From Anaerophaga thermohalophila str. Valhall (GTDB lineage Bacteria; Bacteroidota; Bacteroidia; Bacteroidales; Marinilabiliaceae), in the NCBI RefSeq assembly GCF_000250735.1, contig NZ_AHZV01000076.1, forward strand, positions 1-64,000: DNA of 64,000 nt. The letters are read 5' to 3'. Shown in pieces: positions 37,906-47,457 of this stretch; positions within the stretch are counted from its first letter, which is position 1, and every line of letters begins with the position of its first letter. Below the pieces are notes generated by a model that saw nothing but the letters and a program-made list of their open reading frames with translations, had not been told where the DNA came from and did not search any database. A program made the translations under genes and the position numbers.

Positions 37906-38310
37906 TTACCAGCCGGTAGTTGTCATGGCCAGTTTCCCGTGGCTAATGCCTTTTAAACTTCTTAATTTATCAGCGAGCTCAGTAAGAATTCGTGCCTTGC
38001 CCCGTACAGCAAGAATCTCAAAACTTAAGTCTTTTTCAATACAGAAATGCTGTGAGGACAAAATCACTTCATGATATTCATGTTCAATATCTTTTATCTT
38101 TCTAAGCAAACCAGGTCGATGATGGTAAAATATCAAGGAAATAGAGCCGGCTACCAAATTGTTGCATTGCCATTTCTTTTCAACCAGGTAATTGCTTATC
38201 AGTCGCCTGATTCCTTGCGACCTGTTGGAAAGAGAATTGTCTTCAACAAAATAATCAAGCTCTTCAAGAAGCTCTTTTTCAAGGGATACACCAAAACGAA
38301 CTACCGACAT
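37906..38310 (-). CDS. NikR-like metal-responsive ribbon-helix-helix regulator with altered metal ligands
   Basis: A 134-residue NikR family protein. The N-terminal RHH domain is VVRFGVSLEKELLEELDYFV and the ACT-like C-terminal domain ends SLKGISHGKLAMTTTG as in nickel NikR. NikR binds nickel through His76, His87, His89 and Cys95. Aligning by eye, the equivalents here are His77, His88, Cys90 and Ser96, so two of four ligands differ. It heads the operon and probably represses it when metal is sufficient. The effector may not be nickel. No GTATGA-type operator was found upstream. Confidence 0.8.
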   Translation of the reverse strand: MSVVRFGVSLEKELLEELDYFVEDNSLSNRSQGIRRLISNYLVEKKWQCNNLVAGSISLIFYHHRPGLLRKIKDIEHEYHEVILSSQHFCIEKDLSFEILAVRGKARILTELADKLRSLKGISHGKLAMTTTGW

Positions 38311-38544
38311 AGTGTTACTTTTAAAATAATACGTGTTATCACAAAAATAATCATTACCCCGGAATTTCCTATCAAATTAATTCTTTTGCAGGTTAACCTG
38401 TACGTGTCTATAAGCTCGCAAAAATTTTCACAATATGTTTCATTTCGGGCCATGTAAAATTTCCCGTCTTCTTCCTTTTTCATTACTTTAGCCCTAAATT
38501 TATTTTGAAGCATTGCGTTCAAGAAATTAATTTAATATCCGGCA

Positions 38545-39594
38545 ATGAGAAAAATTGTTATAGCTGTTGTTCTGGCTTTAGGAGCACTAATCAACCAAAA
38601 TACAACAGGCCAGGAAAATAATTTAAATCAGTATTCGGATGAAAAAGAATGGATATTTTCGTCCGATGAATATGATGGTGTGGAAATACACAACCGTCAC
38701 GGGGATATTATCATCTCACCAGGCCAGGGAGACACTCTTGCCGTGAATGTCATTATAGGGGTTGAATCGGACAGCAGGAAGTCAGCCGATGAAGTTCTTG
38801 AAAAAATTGACATTAAAAATTCTCAAAATGAAGGAAGGGCTTATTTCAGGACTTCTTTTAGCGAGGATTTCTATTCAAATTATGCTTTTGAAATAACCTA
38901 TGAGGTATTGGTTCCTGTCAAAAATACATTAAAACTGGACAATCAGTTTGGAGATATAAGAATTGCCTCGCCTACAAATTCTCTGGATATTGCATTGAAA
39001 TACGGAAACCTGAGTCATGAAAGTGCCGTAACCATTGATACTGTGCGGGGGAGTCTCTCCTTTGCTAAAGCCAGTTTAAACAATACGAAAGTATGTGAAC
39101 TTGACCTCAACAATACAGATATTGAGATACAGGAGGTTGACAAAGGCATATTTTCCGGGAAGTATTACCAGCTATATATTGCCAATGCAGGTATAGCAGA
39201 AATTAAAGGCTCCACCGCAAGAGTAAATATCTCAAATACCAAAAAAATTAATATTGATGGCGACTTTTGTTTCGCCTCGGTCGAAAAAATTCAGGAAACC
39301 GGACAAATTGAAATAACGAACGGGCTGCTGATTATTGGTGGTGTTGGCAACCGCTTGAAAGAACTGTCGATTGCCAATTCCAATGCTCCAGTGAACCTTA
39401 CCCTGCCGGAATCCCTTACTTATAATCTTCATGGCGAAGTATCCAACGGACAGTTCATACATTACAACCGGAAAATGTTCCGTATCGTCAGCGACCATGA
39501 AAAAACATCATTTTCGGGCAGTAATTCGGATGACAAAGAAGGCGCATCAATTGTGCTTTTCAATGAAAATGCCGGCATAAACATAAAAAAGTAA
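38545..39594 (+). CDS. Secreted DUF4097-like beta-helical protein
   Basis: A 349-residue protein with a signal peptide (MRKIVIAVVLALGALINQ). The mature part repeats short strands (VEIHNRHGDIIISPGQGDTL, LDNQFGDIRIASPTNSLDIA, LKYGNLSHES) as in putative adhesin DUF4097 proteins, which form right-handed beta-solenoids. Function in this family is largely unknown; some are linked to envelope stress systems. It is divergent from the NikR-like operon and 13 bases upstream of the aminopeptidase. Confidence 0.7.
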   Translation: MRKIVIAVVLALGALINQNTTGQENNLNQYSDEKEWIFSSDEYDGVEIHNRHGDIIISPGQGDTLAVNVIIGVESDSRKSADEVLEKIDIKNSQNEGRAYFRTSFSEDFYSNYAFEITYEVLVPVKNTLKLDNQFGDIRIASPTNSLDIALKYGNLSHESAVTIDTVRGSLSFAKASLNNTKVCELDLNNTDIEIQEVDKGIFSGKYYQLYIANAGIAEIKGSTARVNISNTKKINIDGDFCFASVEKIQETGQIEITNGLLIIGGVGNRLKELSIANSNAPVNLTLPESLTYNLHGEVSNGQFIHYNRKMFRIVSDHEKTSFSGSNSDDKEGASIVLFNENAGINIKK

Positions 39595-39607
39595 AAAATC
39601 ATCTTAT

Positions 39608-41389
39608 ATGTCAGACTATTCAGACAGAATTCAGGAGCTGCGATCAAAGATGGCAGCCAAAGGTGTTGATGTATGCATTATACCGGGCAGTGATGCCCAC
39701 ATCAGCGAATATTTATCAGATCACTGGAAGGTAAGGGATTATTTATGCGGTTTTACCGGTTCAGCAGGCACCCTTGTGGTTGGAAATGATTGTGCCTGCC
39801 TGTGGACCGACTCCCGTTACTATCTTCAGGCCGAAGAACAACTGGCCGGAACAGGTGTAAAACTTGTAAAAGAAGGACTTCCCGATGTACCCGGATACAT
39901 CGACTGGGTAGCTGACAACTTGTCGGCAGGCAGCAAGGTAGCAGTGAACGGCACCTGCTTTTCGGTTGAGAAAGTAAGGGAAATGAGCCGGGTTTTTCAT
40001 AAAAAGCAAATACAACTTGAAACCCGCTACACCCTCGCCGAAGATGTGTGGACCACCCGGCCTGCCATTCCCGATAATCCTGTAACCGAACACCCCGAAA
40101 AACTGGCCGGCCTTTCACGAACCCAAAAAATTGAAATGGTTCGCCGTGAGTTAAAAGAAAAAGGTACCACCCATTATGTTACCGGCTCACTGGATGAAAT
40201 TGCATGGGTCATGAATCTCAGAGGCTCTGATGTCTCCTTCAATCCCGTTTTCCATGCTTTCCTGATCATTTGTCAGGACTATGTTTCACTTTATATCAAT
40301 CCTAACAAACTAACCTCGGCAATAGGTAAGAGACTCTCCAACGATAAAATACGCATTAGTTTATATGGAGATATCTATTCCCATCTCAAAGAATTACCTG
40401 ATCATGCCATTGTTTTCATTGATCCTCAACGAAATAATTCCACTCTGTTCTCCTCAATTCCCGCTTCCATACCCAAAATTGAAGGAACAGGTATTATTAC
40501 TGATCTGAAATCTGTGAAAAACGATGTGGAGATAGAGAACATCAGAAAAACCATGATTGAGGATGGAATCGCCATGGTCAGATTTCTGAAATGGCTCGAA
40601 GAAACCGTGCCATCGGGTTCTGTCAGTGAACTCTCCGCTGCCAGGCAGTTACTTGAATTCAGAAAACAATCCCCGGATTTTCAGGGAGAGTCGTTTAATA
40701 CAATTTCAGGATACGGACCTCATGGTGCCATCGTGCATTATGATGTTTCTCCCGAGTCGGATGCAAAGCTCGAAAACAAAGGAGTTTACCTGCTCGATTC
40801 AGGAGGGCAATATCCTACCGGCACTACCGACCTTACACGTACTATTGGTCTCGGCCCTGTTGATGATCAAGTAAAAAGAGACTATACCCTTGTACTGAAA
40901 GGACACATTGCTTTGGCATGTGCGGTCTTCCCCACGGGAACCAGGGGAGTGCATCTTGATATTCTGGCCAGGCAGCCCCTATGGAAAAACAAATTGAATT
41001 ACGGACACGGTACCGGGCATGGAGTAGGCTATTTCCTCAACGTTCATGAAGGCCCTCAGAGCATAAGACTGCAAGATAATGGCATCGAATTAAAGCCAGG
41101 AATGGTAACATCCAACGAACCAGGCATCTACCGACCAATGGAATATGGAATTCGTATAGAAAACATTGTGCTTTCGCGCAAAGCAGGTGACTCTGATTTC
41201 GGCACATTTTTTGAATTTGAAACGCTGACTCTGTGCCCGATAGATAAATCTTTAATTCTTAAAGACATGTTGACCGTTGAGGAAAAAAACTGGCTCAACA
41301 ACTATCACAAACAGGTTTTTGAACAACTTTCACCAAAACTAAATGAAAATGAAAAAGAGTGGTTGAAAGAAAAAACAAAAGCCATTTGA
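39608..41389 (+). CDS. Aminopeptidase P (Xaa-Pro aminopeptidase), M24B family
   Basis: Removes an N-terminal residue that precedes proline. The 593 residues contain two creatinase-like N-terminal domains (GVDVCIIPGSDAHISEYLSD) and a C-terminal M24 domain. The expected dinuclear-metal ligands are visible: Asp in LLDSGGQYPTGTTDLTRTI, His in YGHGTGHGVGYFLNVHEG, Glu in VTSNEPGIY and Glu in IRIENIVL. Three-domain length fits the cytosolic eukaryote-like subgroup common in Bacteroidota. No signal peptide. Confidence 0.92.
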   Translation: MSDYSDRIQELRSKMAAKGVDVCIIPGSDAHISEYLSDHWKVRDYLCGFTGSAGTLVVGNDCACLWTDSRYYLQAEEQLAGTGVKLVKEGLPDVPGYIDWVADNLSAGSKVAVNGTCFSVEKVREMSRVFHKKQIQLETRYTLAEDVWTTRPAIPDNPVTEHPEKLAGLSRTQKIEMVRRELKEKGTTHYVTGSLDEIAWVMNLRGSDVSFNPVFHAFLIICQDYVSLYINPNKLTSAIGKRLSNDKIRISLYGDIYSHLKELPDHAIVFIDPQRNNSTLFSSIPASIPKIEGTGIITDLKSVKNDVEIENIRKTMIEDGIAMVRFLKWLEETVPSGSVSELSAARQLLEFRKQSPDFQGESFNTISGYGPHGAIVHYDVSPESDAKLENKGVYLLDSGGQYPTGTTDLTRTIGLGPVDDQVKRDYTLVLKGHIALACAVFPTGTRGVHLDILARQPLWKNKLNYGHGTGHGVGYFLNVHEGPQSIRLQDNGIELKPGMVTSNEPGIYRPMEYGIRIENIVLSRKAGDSDFGTFFEFETLTLCPIDKSLILKDMLTVEEKNWLNNYHKQVFEQLSPKLNENEKEWLKEKTKAI

Positions 41390-41938
41390 TAGCGCCGAAT
41401 GCGTACAAGGACTTAGGCCGAATTTAATGTTTACACGCGATTACTAACGAAACGAGCGTGGCAAAGATTGCCACAATAGATCATTAGATTTTTAGGAATT
41501 TCTTTGCGCGACGGCATTTTTTAGCATAGCTGAATTTTGCTGCGTTCGGCATTGACACAAACAAGTTTGGTCACTGCTCTCACTTAACGCAAAATTTGTT
41601 TACTTTTTTTGCTGTAGAGACGAGCATGGTAACGATTGCAACAATAAGAATATGTATAAATCTTACATGCGAGTTCCATTAGGCCAATAACGTAAGTATA
41701 TTATATACTAATGAATTGGAGCGAAGCGTAAATCGTGAACGCCTTATAATTTTTATTTCGTGAACAAAAAAAGTAAAAGCCCGCGTGGCTTGAGCGCTAA
41801 AATTTAATTTTTTTTTGTCGAATAGCAGTACCTTAAAATATAATTTTTCAAAGCATAGGCATTATCTTAAATCTTACATGCATTAATATATTGATTTACA
41901 TTCCGTTAAAAGATACCACAAAAATTAACAATCTAACT
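41390..41938. repeat. Repeat-rich intergenic region
   Basis: No gene. Contains AACGAGCGTGGCAAAGATTG, AATAGATCATTAGATTTTTA, and a copy of the 95-bp family (TATGTATAAATCTTACATGC, GAGTTCCATTAGGCC) at 41651-41712. The last 50 bases before the ATG at 41939 are AT-rich and should hold the promoter. Confidence 0.6.
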
Positions 41939-43381
41939 ATGAAACTATTAAAAGACTGTTTGTTTTTCTTTTTGGTTGCATTCATTCCCGTTATTGGTAA
42001 TGCTCAGAATTCGGAAGAACCTGGCCATGAAATAGAGGTCACCATCAACGGATTTCGTGATACAACGCTAATTCTGGGACATTATTTCAACCAGCGCATG
42101 TATGTTGATGATACCACACGCATCGATTCGAATGGTAAAGCTGTTTTTGCCGGACAAAAGCCATTGCCGGGAGGAATTTATGTTGTTTATCTTCCAAATC
42201 AAAGATATTTTGATCTCCTGATCGATGAAGACCAGCATTTTGAAGTGAAAGTAGATACTGCAGATATGGTTTCTTCCATGCAGGTAAAAGGTTCGGAACA
42301 AACAGCTGAATTCAACAGATACCAGCGATTTATAATAGAAAGACAGAATATTGCAAAGGCATTACAGCAAAAGTTGCAGGAAACAGATACTGACAGTGAT
42401 GATGGCAAAAAAATCAAAGAACAACTGGAAAATCTTAACAAGGAAGTTAAACGCAAATGGAAGCAACTAACCGAGGAAAATCCGGGAACGCTTTTGGCTC
42501 TTTTCCTAAAAGGAATTCAGGAGATTGAAATCCCTGACTTCGATGTTCCCGATGGAACAACCAATCCGGATTCCCTTCTTCGAATAAAGCGATATCAATA
42601 TTACAAAAATCACTATTTTGACAATATAGACCTTACTGATGAAAGGATATTGAGAACCCCCTTCTTTGGCCGGAAAATTGAAAATTATTTCTCATCCGTT
42701 TTACCACAAATACCCGATACCCTTTTAAAAGAGGCCATCAGAATCATTGAGATATCAAGACCCGCTCCACAGGTTTTTCGTTTCCTGGTTAGCGATCTGT
42801 TTAATTATGCCAACGACAGTCAGGTTATGGGAATGGACAAAATGCTCGTTGGCCTGGCAGAAAAGTATTATCTCTCAGGCGAAGCCACATGGGCTGATGA
42901 AGAATTTCTAGACAAATTGGAAACAAGGGTAAAAGAGATGAAACCAACCCTGATAGGCAACAAAGCCCACGACCTCAAAATGCAGTCGTACAATGGCCAG
43001 TATTTCAGGTTACATGAGCTTACTTCGCCGGTTACCTTACTGGTTTTCTGGGAGACCGATTGCGGCCATTGTAAAAAAGTCATACCCCGACTTAATGAAC
43101 TTTACCAGGAAGAACTAATTGACAAAGGGGTCGAGGTATTTGCCGTCTATACCCAAGGCGATCAACCCGAATGGACCAAATTCATTGAAGAACACGGACT
43201 GTATGATTTCATCAATGTTTGGGATCCATACCGTCATACCGGATTCAGGGAACACTATGATATAAAAAGTACACCTACCATTTATGTTTTAGGTAAAGAT
43301 AAAAAGATCATTGGCAAAAGAATTGCTGTAGAAGATTTGCCCGGATTTATCGATCACTACCTTAGTACATCAGGTCGTTAA
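41939..43381 (+). CDS. Thiol-disulfide oxidoreductase, TlpA/ResA-like with DUF4369/DUF5106-type N-terminus
   Basis: A 480-residue envelope protein with a signal peptide (LFFFLVAFIPVIGNAQ). Residues 25-120 resemble DUF4369, the middle part DUF5106, and the last 150 residues are a thioredoxin fold with active site DCGHCKK after VTLLVFWE and a cis-Pro loop KSTPTIYVLG. Such proteins reduce or shuffle disulfides in the periplasm. The ATG at 41939 is chosen for the signal peptide; the frame extends 48 bases upstream. Confidence 0.85.
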   Translation: MKLLKDCLFFFLVAFIPVIGNAQNSEEPGHEIEVTINGFRDTTLILGHYFNQRMYVDDTTRIDSNGKAVFAGQKPLPGGIYVVYLPNQRYFDLLIDEDQHFEVKVDTADMVSSMQVKGSEQTAEFNRYQRFIIERQNIAKALQQKLQETDTDSDDGKKIKEQLENLNKEVKRKWKQLTEENPGTLLALFLKGIQEIEIPDFDVPDGTTNPDSLLRIKRYQYYKNHYFDNIDLTDERILRTPFFGRKIENYFSSVLPQIPDTLLKEAIRIIEISRPAPQVFRFLVSDLFNYANDSQVMGMDKMLVGLAEKYYLSGEATWADEEFLDKLETRVKEMKPTLIGNKAHDLKMQSYNGQYFRLHELTSPVTLLVFWETDCGHCKKVIPRLNELYQEELIDKGVEVFAVYTQGDQPEWTKFIEEHGLYDFINVWDPYRHTGFREHYDIKSTPTIYVLGKDKKIIGKRIAVEDLPGFIDHYLSTSGR

Positions 43382-43775
43382 ATTCATAGATGTATGTAGC
43401 CTTAAGGCAAATGAAGTTAGAAGTTAGAAGCCGGAAGCTGGAAGTTTGATGGTAGACGGTAGATTTTCATCTCGTGGCTCAACTTATCCCTGCTCATCCC
43501 CATAATTTGGGGAATATTCGGGAACAAGAATATATATAAACTTATGCAGGGTGCCGTCATAGCAAATAAATATTTATAGTCATTGGTTTTATGAAACTAT
43601 CAATTTCATCAAACATACCTGTTGTCCGAAGAAGACACGAAGCATCCCCAAAGAATCCCGGAGAAATCGTGAAAAGCAGGAGGAAACAAGGGAAGGCACG
43701 GACAAGTTGTGGCCAATTTGAGGAATCAAAGTTCCATGCTCGTTTCATTCGTATAAAATTTATTTTTAAAGTCGG
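43382..43775. repeat. Repeat-derived region before the DUF4465 gene
   Basis: Short tandem GAAGTTAGAAG-like units lie near 43410-43445. An inverted copy of the 95-bp family (GTTCCATGCTCGTTTCATTC, then TATAAAATTTA) lies at 43731-43785. An open frame runs through from 43591, but its composition is that of the repeat, so I treat it as non-coding. Confidence 0.55.
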
Positions 43776-44790
43776 ATGGAACTCATCCCGATTACCCGGG
43801 ACTCGTTTCATTCTCCTTTCATTATTATCCTTCTCGTGGCTGTTTTTTGCATGCACAGAAGAGGAGAAGACCATTCCTCCCCCCGAAATATTTTTGGCCA
43901 ACAGCGGGCAGGAAATAGAAGTAAATCTTGGAGATACCATATCCTTACAACCCAGGATTACTTACAACTTTGACGCCAGCTATGAATGGAGGAAAAACAA
44001 TATCGCACTGGATCACACCGGACAGTTCTTACTTGATACCGCTAACAACCTTGGTAGCATTGAATATTTTTTCAAAGTTACAACCCCCTATGGCAGTGAT
44101 TCGATGGTAATACCCGTGGATGTAATTATTCTGGCAGATTTTAATAGCCTGGCTCTCTCAACTGAGGTGGATACTTTCTGGGTCGGGTCTGACTCCAAAG
44201 AAGGTTTCACTCATAAAGAACTGTTTTTCCCCAACCAGTACACCAATGACACTATCTGGGAAGGTTTTGGCTACAGCAATATGGGTAGTAAATCTACAGT
44301 GATAGAAAATATTGAACCCTTTAGTGTTTACGATACCCAGGATAAAAAAGATTATTTCGCACTGGTGCGTGTACCAAATAAATCGGAGCCGCCTGCTCCA
44401 ACCGTTTATTTTAATGATGACCGGGATCATCAACTGAAATCAATCGATGTAAATAATACAACACTTGGTCACTATATGATGGATTTCGGTACCGATGAGT
44501 TTGAACGAATGGGGGGACAGGGAAGTGAAAAGCCCGACTGGTTTAAATTAATCATTACCGGGATCAATGCAGAGGGAGAAATAACTTCGTCGATAGATTT
44601 CTTTCTCGCCGACTATCGTTTCGATAACAACAAAAGAGATTATATTGTCGAGGAATGGACAACAATAGATCTTAGCGAACTTGGTCCTGTCAACAAAATC
44701 CAATTCTCAGTTTCGAGCAGCAAAACCAACGGCAATGGTGATATGATAACGCCTGAGATGTTTTGCATCGACAACCTTAAAATATACTGA
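43776..44790 (+). CDS. DUF4465-like lipoprotein (probable frameshift at the start)
   Basis: The C-terminal 220 residues (LALSTEVDTFWVGSD, FTHKELFFPNQY, YDYIVEEWTTIDLSELG-like strands) resemble DUF4465, a beta-sandwich domain of secreted Bacteroidota proteins, preceded by an Ig-like segment (YEWRKNNIALDHTGQF). The lipoprotein signal LLSLLSFSWLFFAC is clear. As written the only start is at 43591, inside repeat DNA. Removing one base from CCCGGG (43795-43800) links the ATG at 43776 to this signal as MELIPITRTRFILLSLL. It lies tail to tail with the lysyl endopeptidase gene. Confidence 0.6.
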
Positions 44791-44812
44791 CCGGATTGAA
44801 CAATATATCTGA

Positions 44813-46995
44813 TTATCGAACAATCAATTTAGAAACAGAAGCTTTTCCGTTGATACTGAGCTGTAGCAAATAAACTCCAGGCCTCAAACGCTTTGAAAAA
44901 ATAAACTGATAACGATTTCGGTAAATGACTGCGTTTTGGGTCAGTACCAATTTTCCGTTCAGATCAAAAACAGAGATTTCTCCTGTCCCGTCTTCAGGGC
45001 AATAAATATAGGTATAACCGGTGGCAGGATTAGGAGCAATGGTAATGTTTTCGGGCACCAACACATCGCTGGAGTCGGTAAAAACCGCATTACCGACAAG
45101 TGCATCGATCCATACCATCGAAGCAAGGTCCCCACTCAAATCCGGATAGGGTTGCCATCCCGAATCCGGAGATTTCAGATATAAAGAATTGTTGGTTTCT
45201 CCAAGAGCCGCCTGATAAACAGCAAAATGTATCAACCGGCGCATTGTAATCATTGGAATAACCGACAAAGAAAGGCCCCGAAAAAGAAAACCGGCTGATC
45301 AAACAGCACCAATAACTCCTTGTCGGCTCCACCATCTATTTCCACATTATTTTTGCCCCCTAAAAGCAATTCCGGTTTGTCCAATCCCGACCAGATTTTT
45401 ATATCAACTTCTCCGTCGCCTGCCACATAATTTTTCCCTGGCACCAAAAAAACACCGTAAATCTCACCCGATATAAATTCACCAAATTTTTCGGCCACAT
45501 CTGTAATATTTAGACTGTTTGGCCCTGTCCATAACCCGTCTTCCCCTGTAATTTCCTGAACTTCGGGCGTTCCGTTATCAGGAAAATGAGACACCCTCAT
45601 CATGTCGGTTCCTGCCGGATCATAGCCGGAAAGGCTGGTCAATCCTTCACCGGAAGGGTTAAGCCAGACATCAACACGTGCCGTATCTTCGGGTAAATGA
45701 TCCCATATCTTATTTAAACGAATAAAATAATCGTTCACCGGATTACTGCACGTAGCAGCTCCACCCGAAAGAGACCCGATAAATGCACCGTTATTGAGAA
45801 ATAAACCTGCTCCCGATGAACCGGGTTCGGTAGTTCCATCAGCCCATTCGGCCACTTTCCAGTGAGAATCATCCAGGAAAGTATTTCCAAATCGCGATGT
45901 CGCTGTATATGATGCCTCTATCGGAGCTTCTGATGAAACAGCTACTTTTTTCACATCCCCGTAGGGATGATGAACCGAATGCACCACTCCCGAAGGTGAA
46001 GAAGTTAAATCCCAACCTGAATAGTACGTTCGAAAATAGTCAGGGGGATATTCCGAAATTTCGAGCAGGGCAAAATCCAGCTGATCGGCAAAGGCACGCA
46101 AGTCGGAACCGGAAATGCTTTGTATTTTACTTCCCTCGACAAATGTCTGACATTGGGGAACTTCATAATTAAAGATGAAAACCACCGATTCCGGAGAAAT
46201 ATTTGAGCCAAGACAGTGACCGGCAGTCAAAACATAAGGAGTACCGTCATTATTCGTATTATTGAGTAAAGTACCACTGCAATATTCCGTGCCATTGACA
46301 ATTACCTGGCAAACAGACCTCCCGTTCTGTAAATAGGCATCATTATCAAAACAGGTAAGGTCGGTATGACAAGGACCACTGTCACCAAAATCTCCTACCT
46401 TCGATGAAAACACATTAAAAACATTAAGAAAATCATGGTTTACTGCACCGATTTTCAATTTTGCAGCATCCTTCCCTATCTTATTTCCCATCCATTCGAT
46501 GATTATTTCATCGCCCGGAATTGGTGCGGTGGCCAATCCACCCCATTTTTTGTTATTCTCTGTAGTCAGCGCCCCTAAAACATAACTACCGGAAGGATTG
46601 TAAATAAATAAAGAATCGCCTGGCTGTAGTTGAAACCTGTCAAAAACAACATTGAGAGAATAAGCACCGGACGATTTTATCCTTAATTGCCAATAGAGGC
46701 GGCCGTCTTCCAAAACAGTCGTTATCCCTGAATTATCAGGCGTCAGCTCCACAAAATTCGGATAAGCAAAACGTAAGGGACGACCTTTCCTGTTATTCAT
46801 CAGTTCATTTTGAACATACTCCTTCGAAGGCGGTTGAAAGCTGACTACAGACTTCCGGTCACTATATGCATAGCTATCGACTCCTTTTAGCGTCTTGCCG
46901 GCATCCATCATCAACGGTCTTCCGCCATGACTGATTTGTCCGGAAATTAACGATGTAAGAATAAAAAATACGGTAAAAACAAAAATGCGTAACAT
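44813..46995 (-). CDS. Secreted lysyl endopeptidase-like serine protease with type IX sorting domain (two frameshifts)
   Basis: Signal peptide IFVFTVFFILTSLISGQ, a propeptide-like N-terminal 200 residues, then a trypsin-fold catalytic domain of the Achromobacter protease I type: His260 in YVLTAGHCLG, Asp307 in DQLDFALLEI, Ser394 in TEPGSSGAGLF, with several Cys for disulfides. The end has a T9SS type A domain (ITIAPNPATGYTYI, FDLNGKLVLTQ, GVYLLQLSINGKASVSKLIV). As written the frame is lost at A5 45281-45285 and again at A4 45224-45227. Removing one base at each gives 726 residues. It probably acts outside the cell or on the surface. Confidence 0.8.
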
Positions 46996-47457
46996 CCCCT
47001 GTTTTTTTGTTTGAAACGTGTCAAAACCAAAAAAAGTTTACTGAAACAGGTAAAAAACAAAAGTTTCAGAAACTCTTGCAGAATTTATTTAGTGCGTGTC
47101 TATAACAATAGATTGTTAAATTTTTAGATATAAGTAATTTAGTCAGTAGTTTTTAGTCAATAGTTTTTAGTCAATAGTCAATAGTAATTTTTTTCAAATA
47201 CTGACATATTCAAAAAACTAACAAATTAGCATAAATAACATGTTTTTAGAGGTTTGTGTATTTTGTCAGACACATAATGTAGGATGATTTTTACAACCTT
47301 GATATACTGCATTTTAACAAACAAACCCTTCTATATGCTAACAATTGGCTTACAGCGTATTGCAAAAATTTAACGGAGTATTTTACAATAGTCAGTTAAA
47401 AAAAGCCTAAACGTTGAGACGCAATGACGCAAGGTTTTCATTATGGGAGAGTTGTTG
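46996..47457. repeat. Repeat mosaic between the protease and butyrate kinase genes
   Basis: No gene. Holds TTAGTGCGTGTCTATAACAA (47089), AGTCAATAG tandem units (47155-47190), TTTAACGGAGTATT (47370) and GCCTAAACGTTGAGACGCAA (47405-47454), the same modules as before 26071 and 30823. Confidence 0.6.

Noticed and set aside
38311..38544. Cobalamin riboswitch or NikR operator ahead of the transporter operon
   Set aside because: No B12-box or conserved stems, and no GTATGA-N16-TCATAC dyad. Only loose repeats of GTTAC/GTAAC are present.
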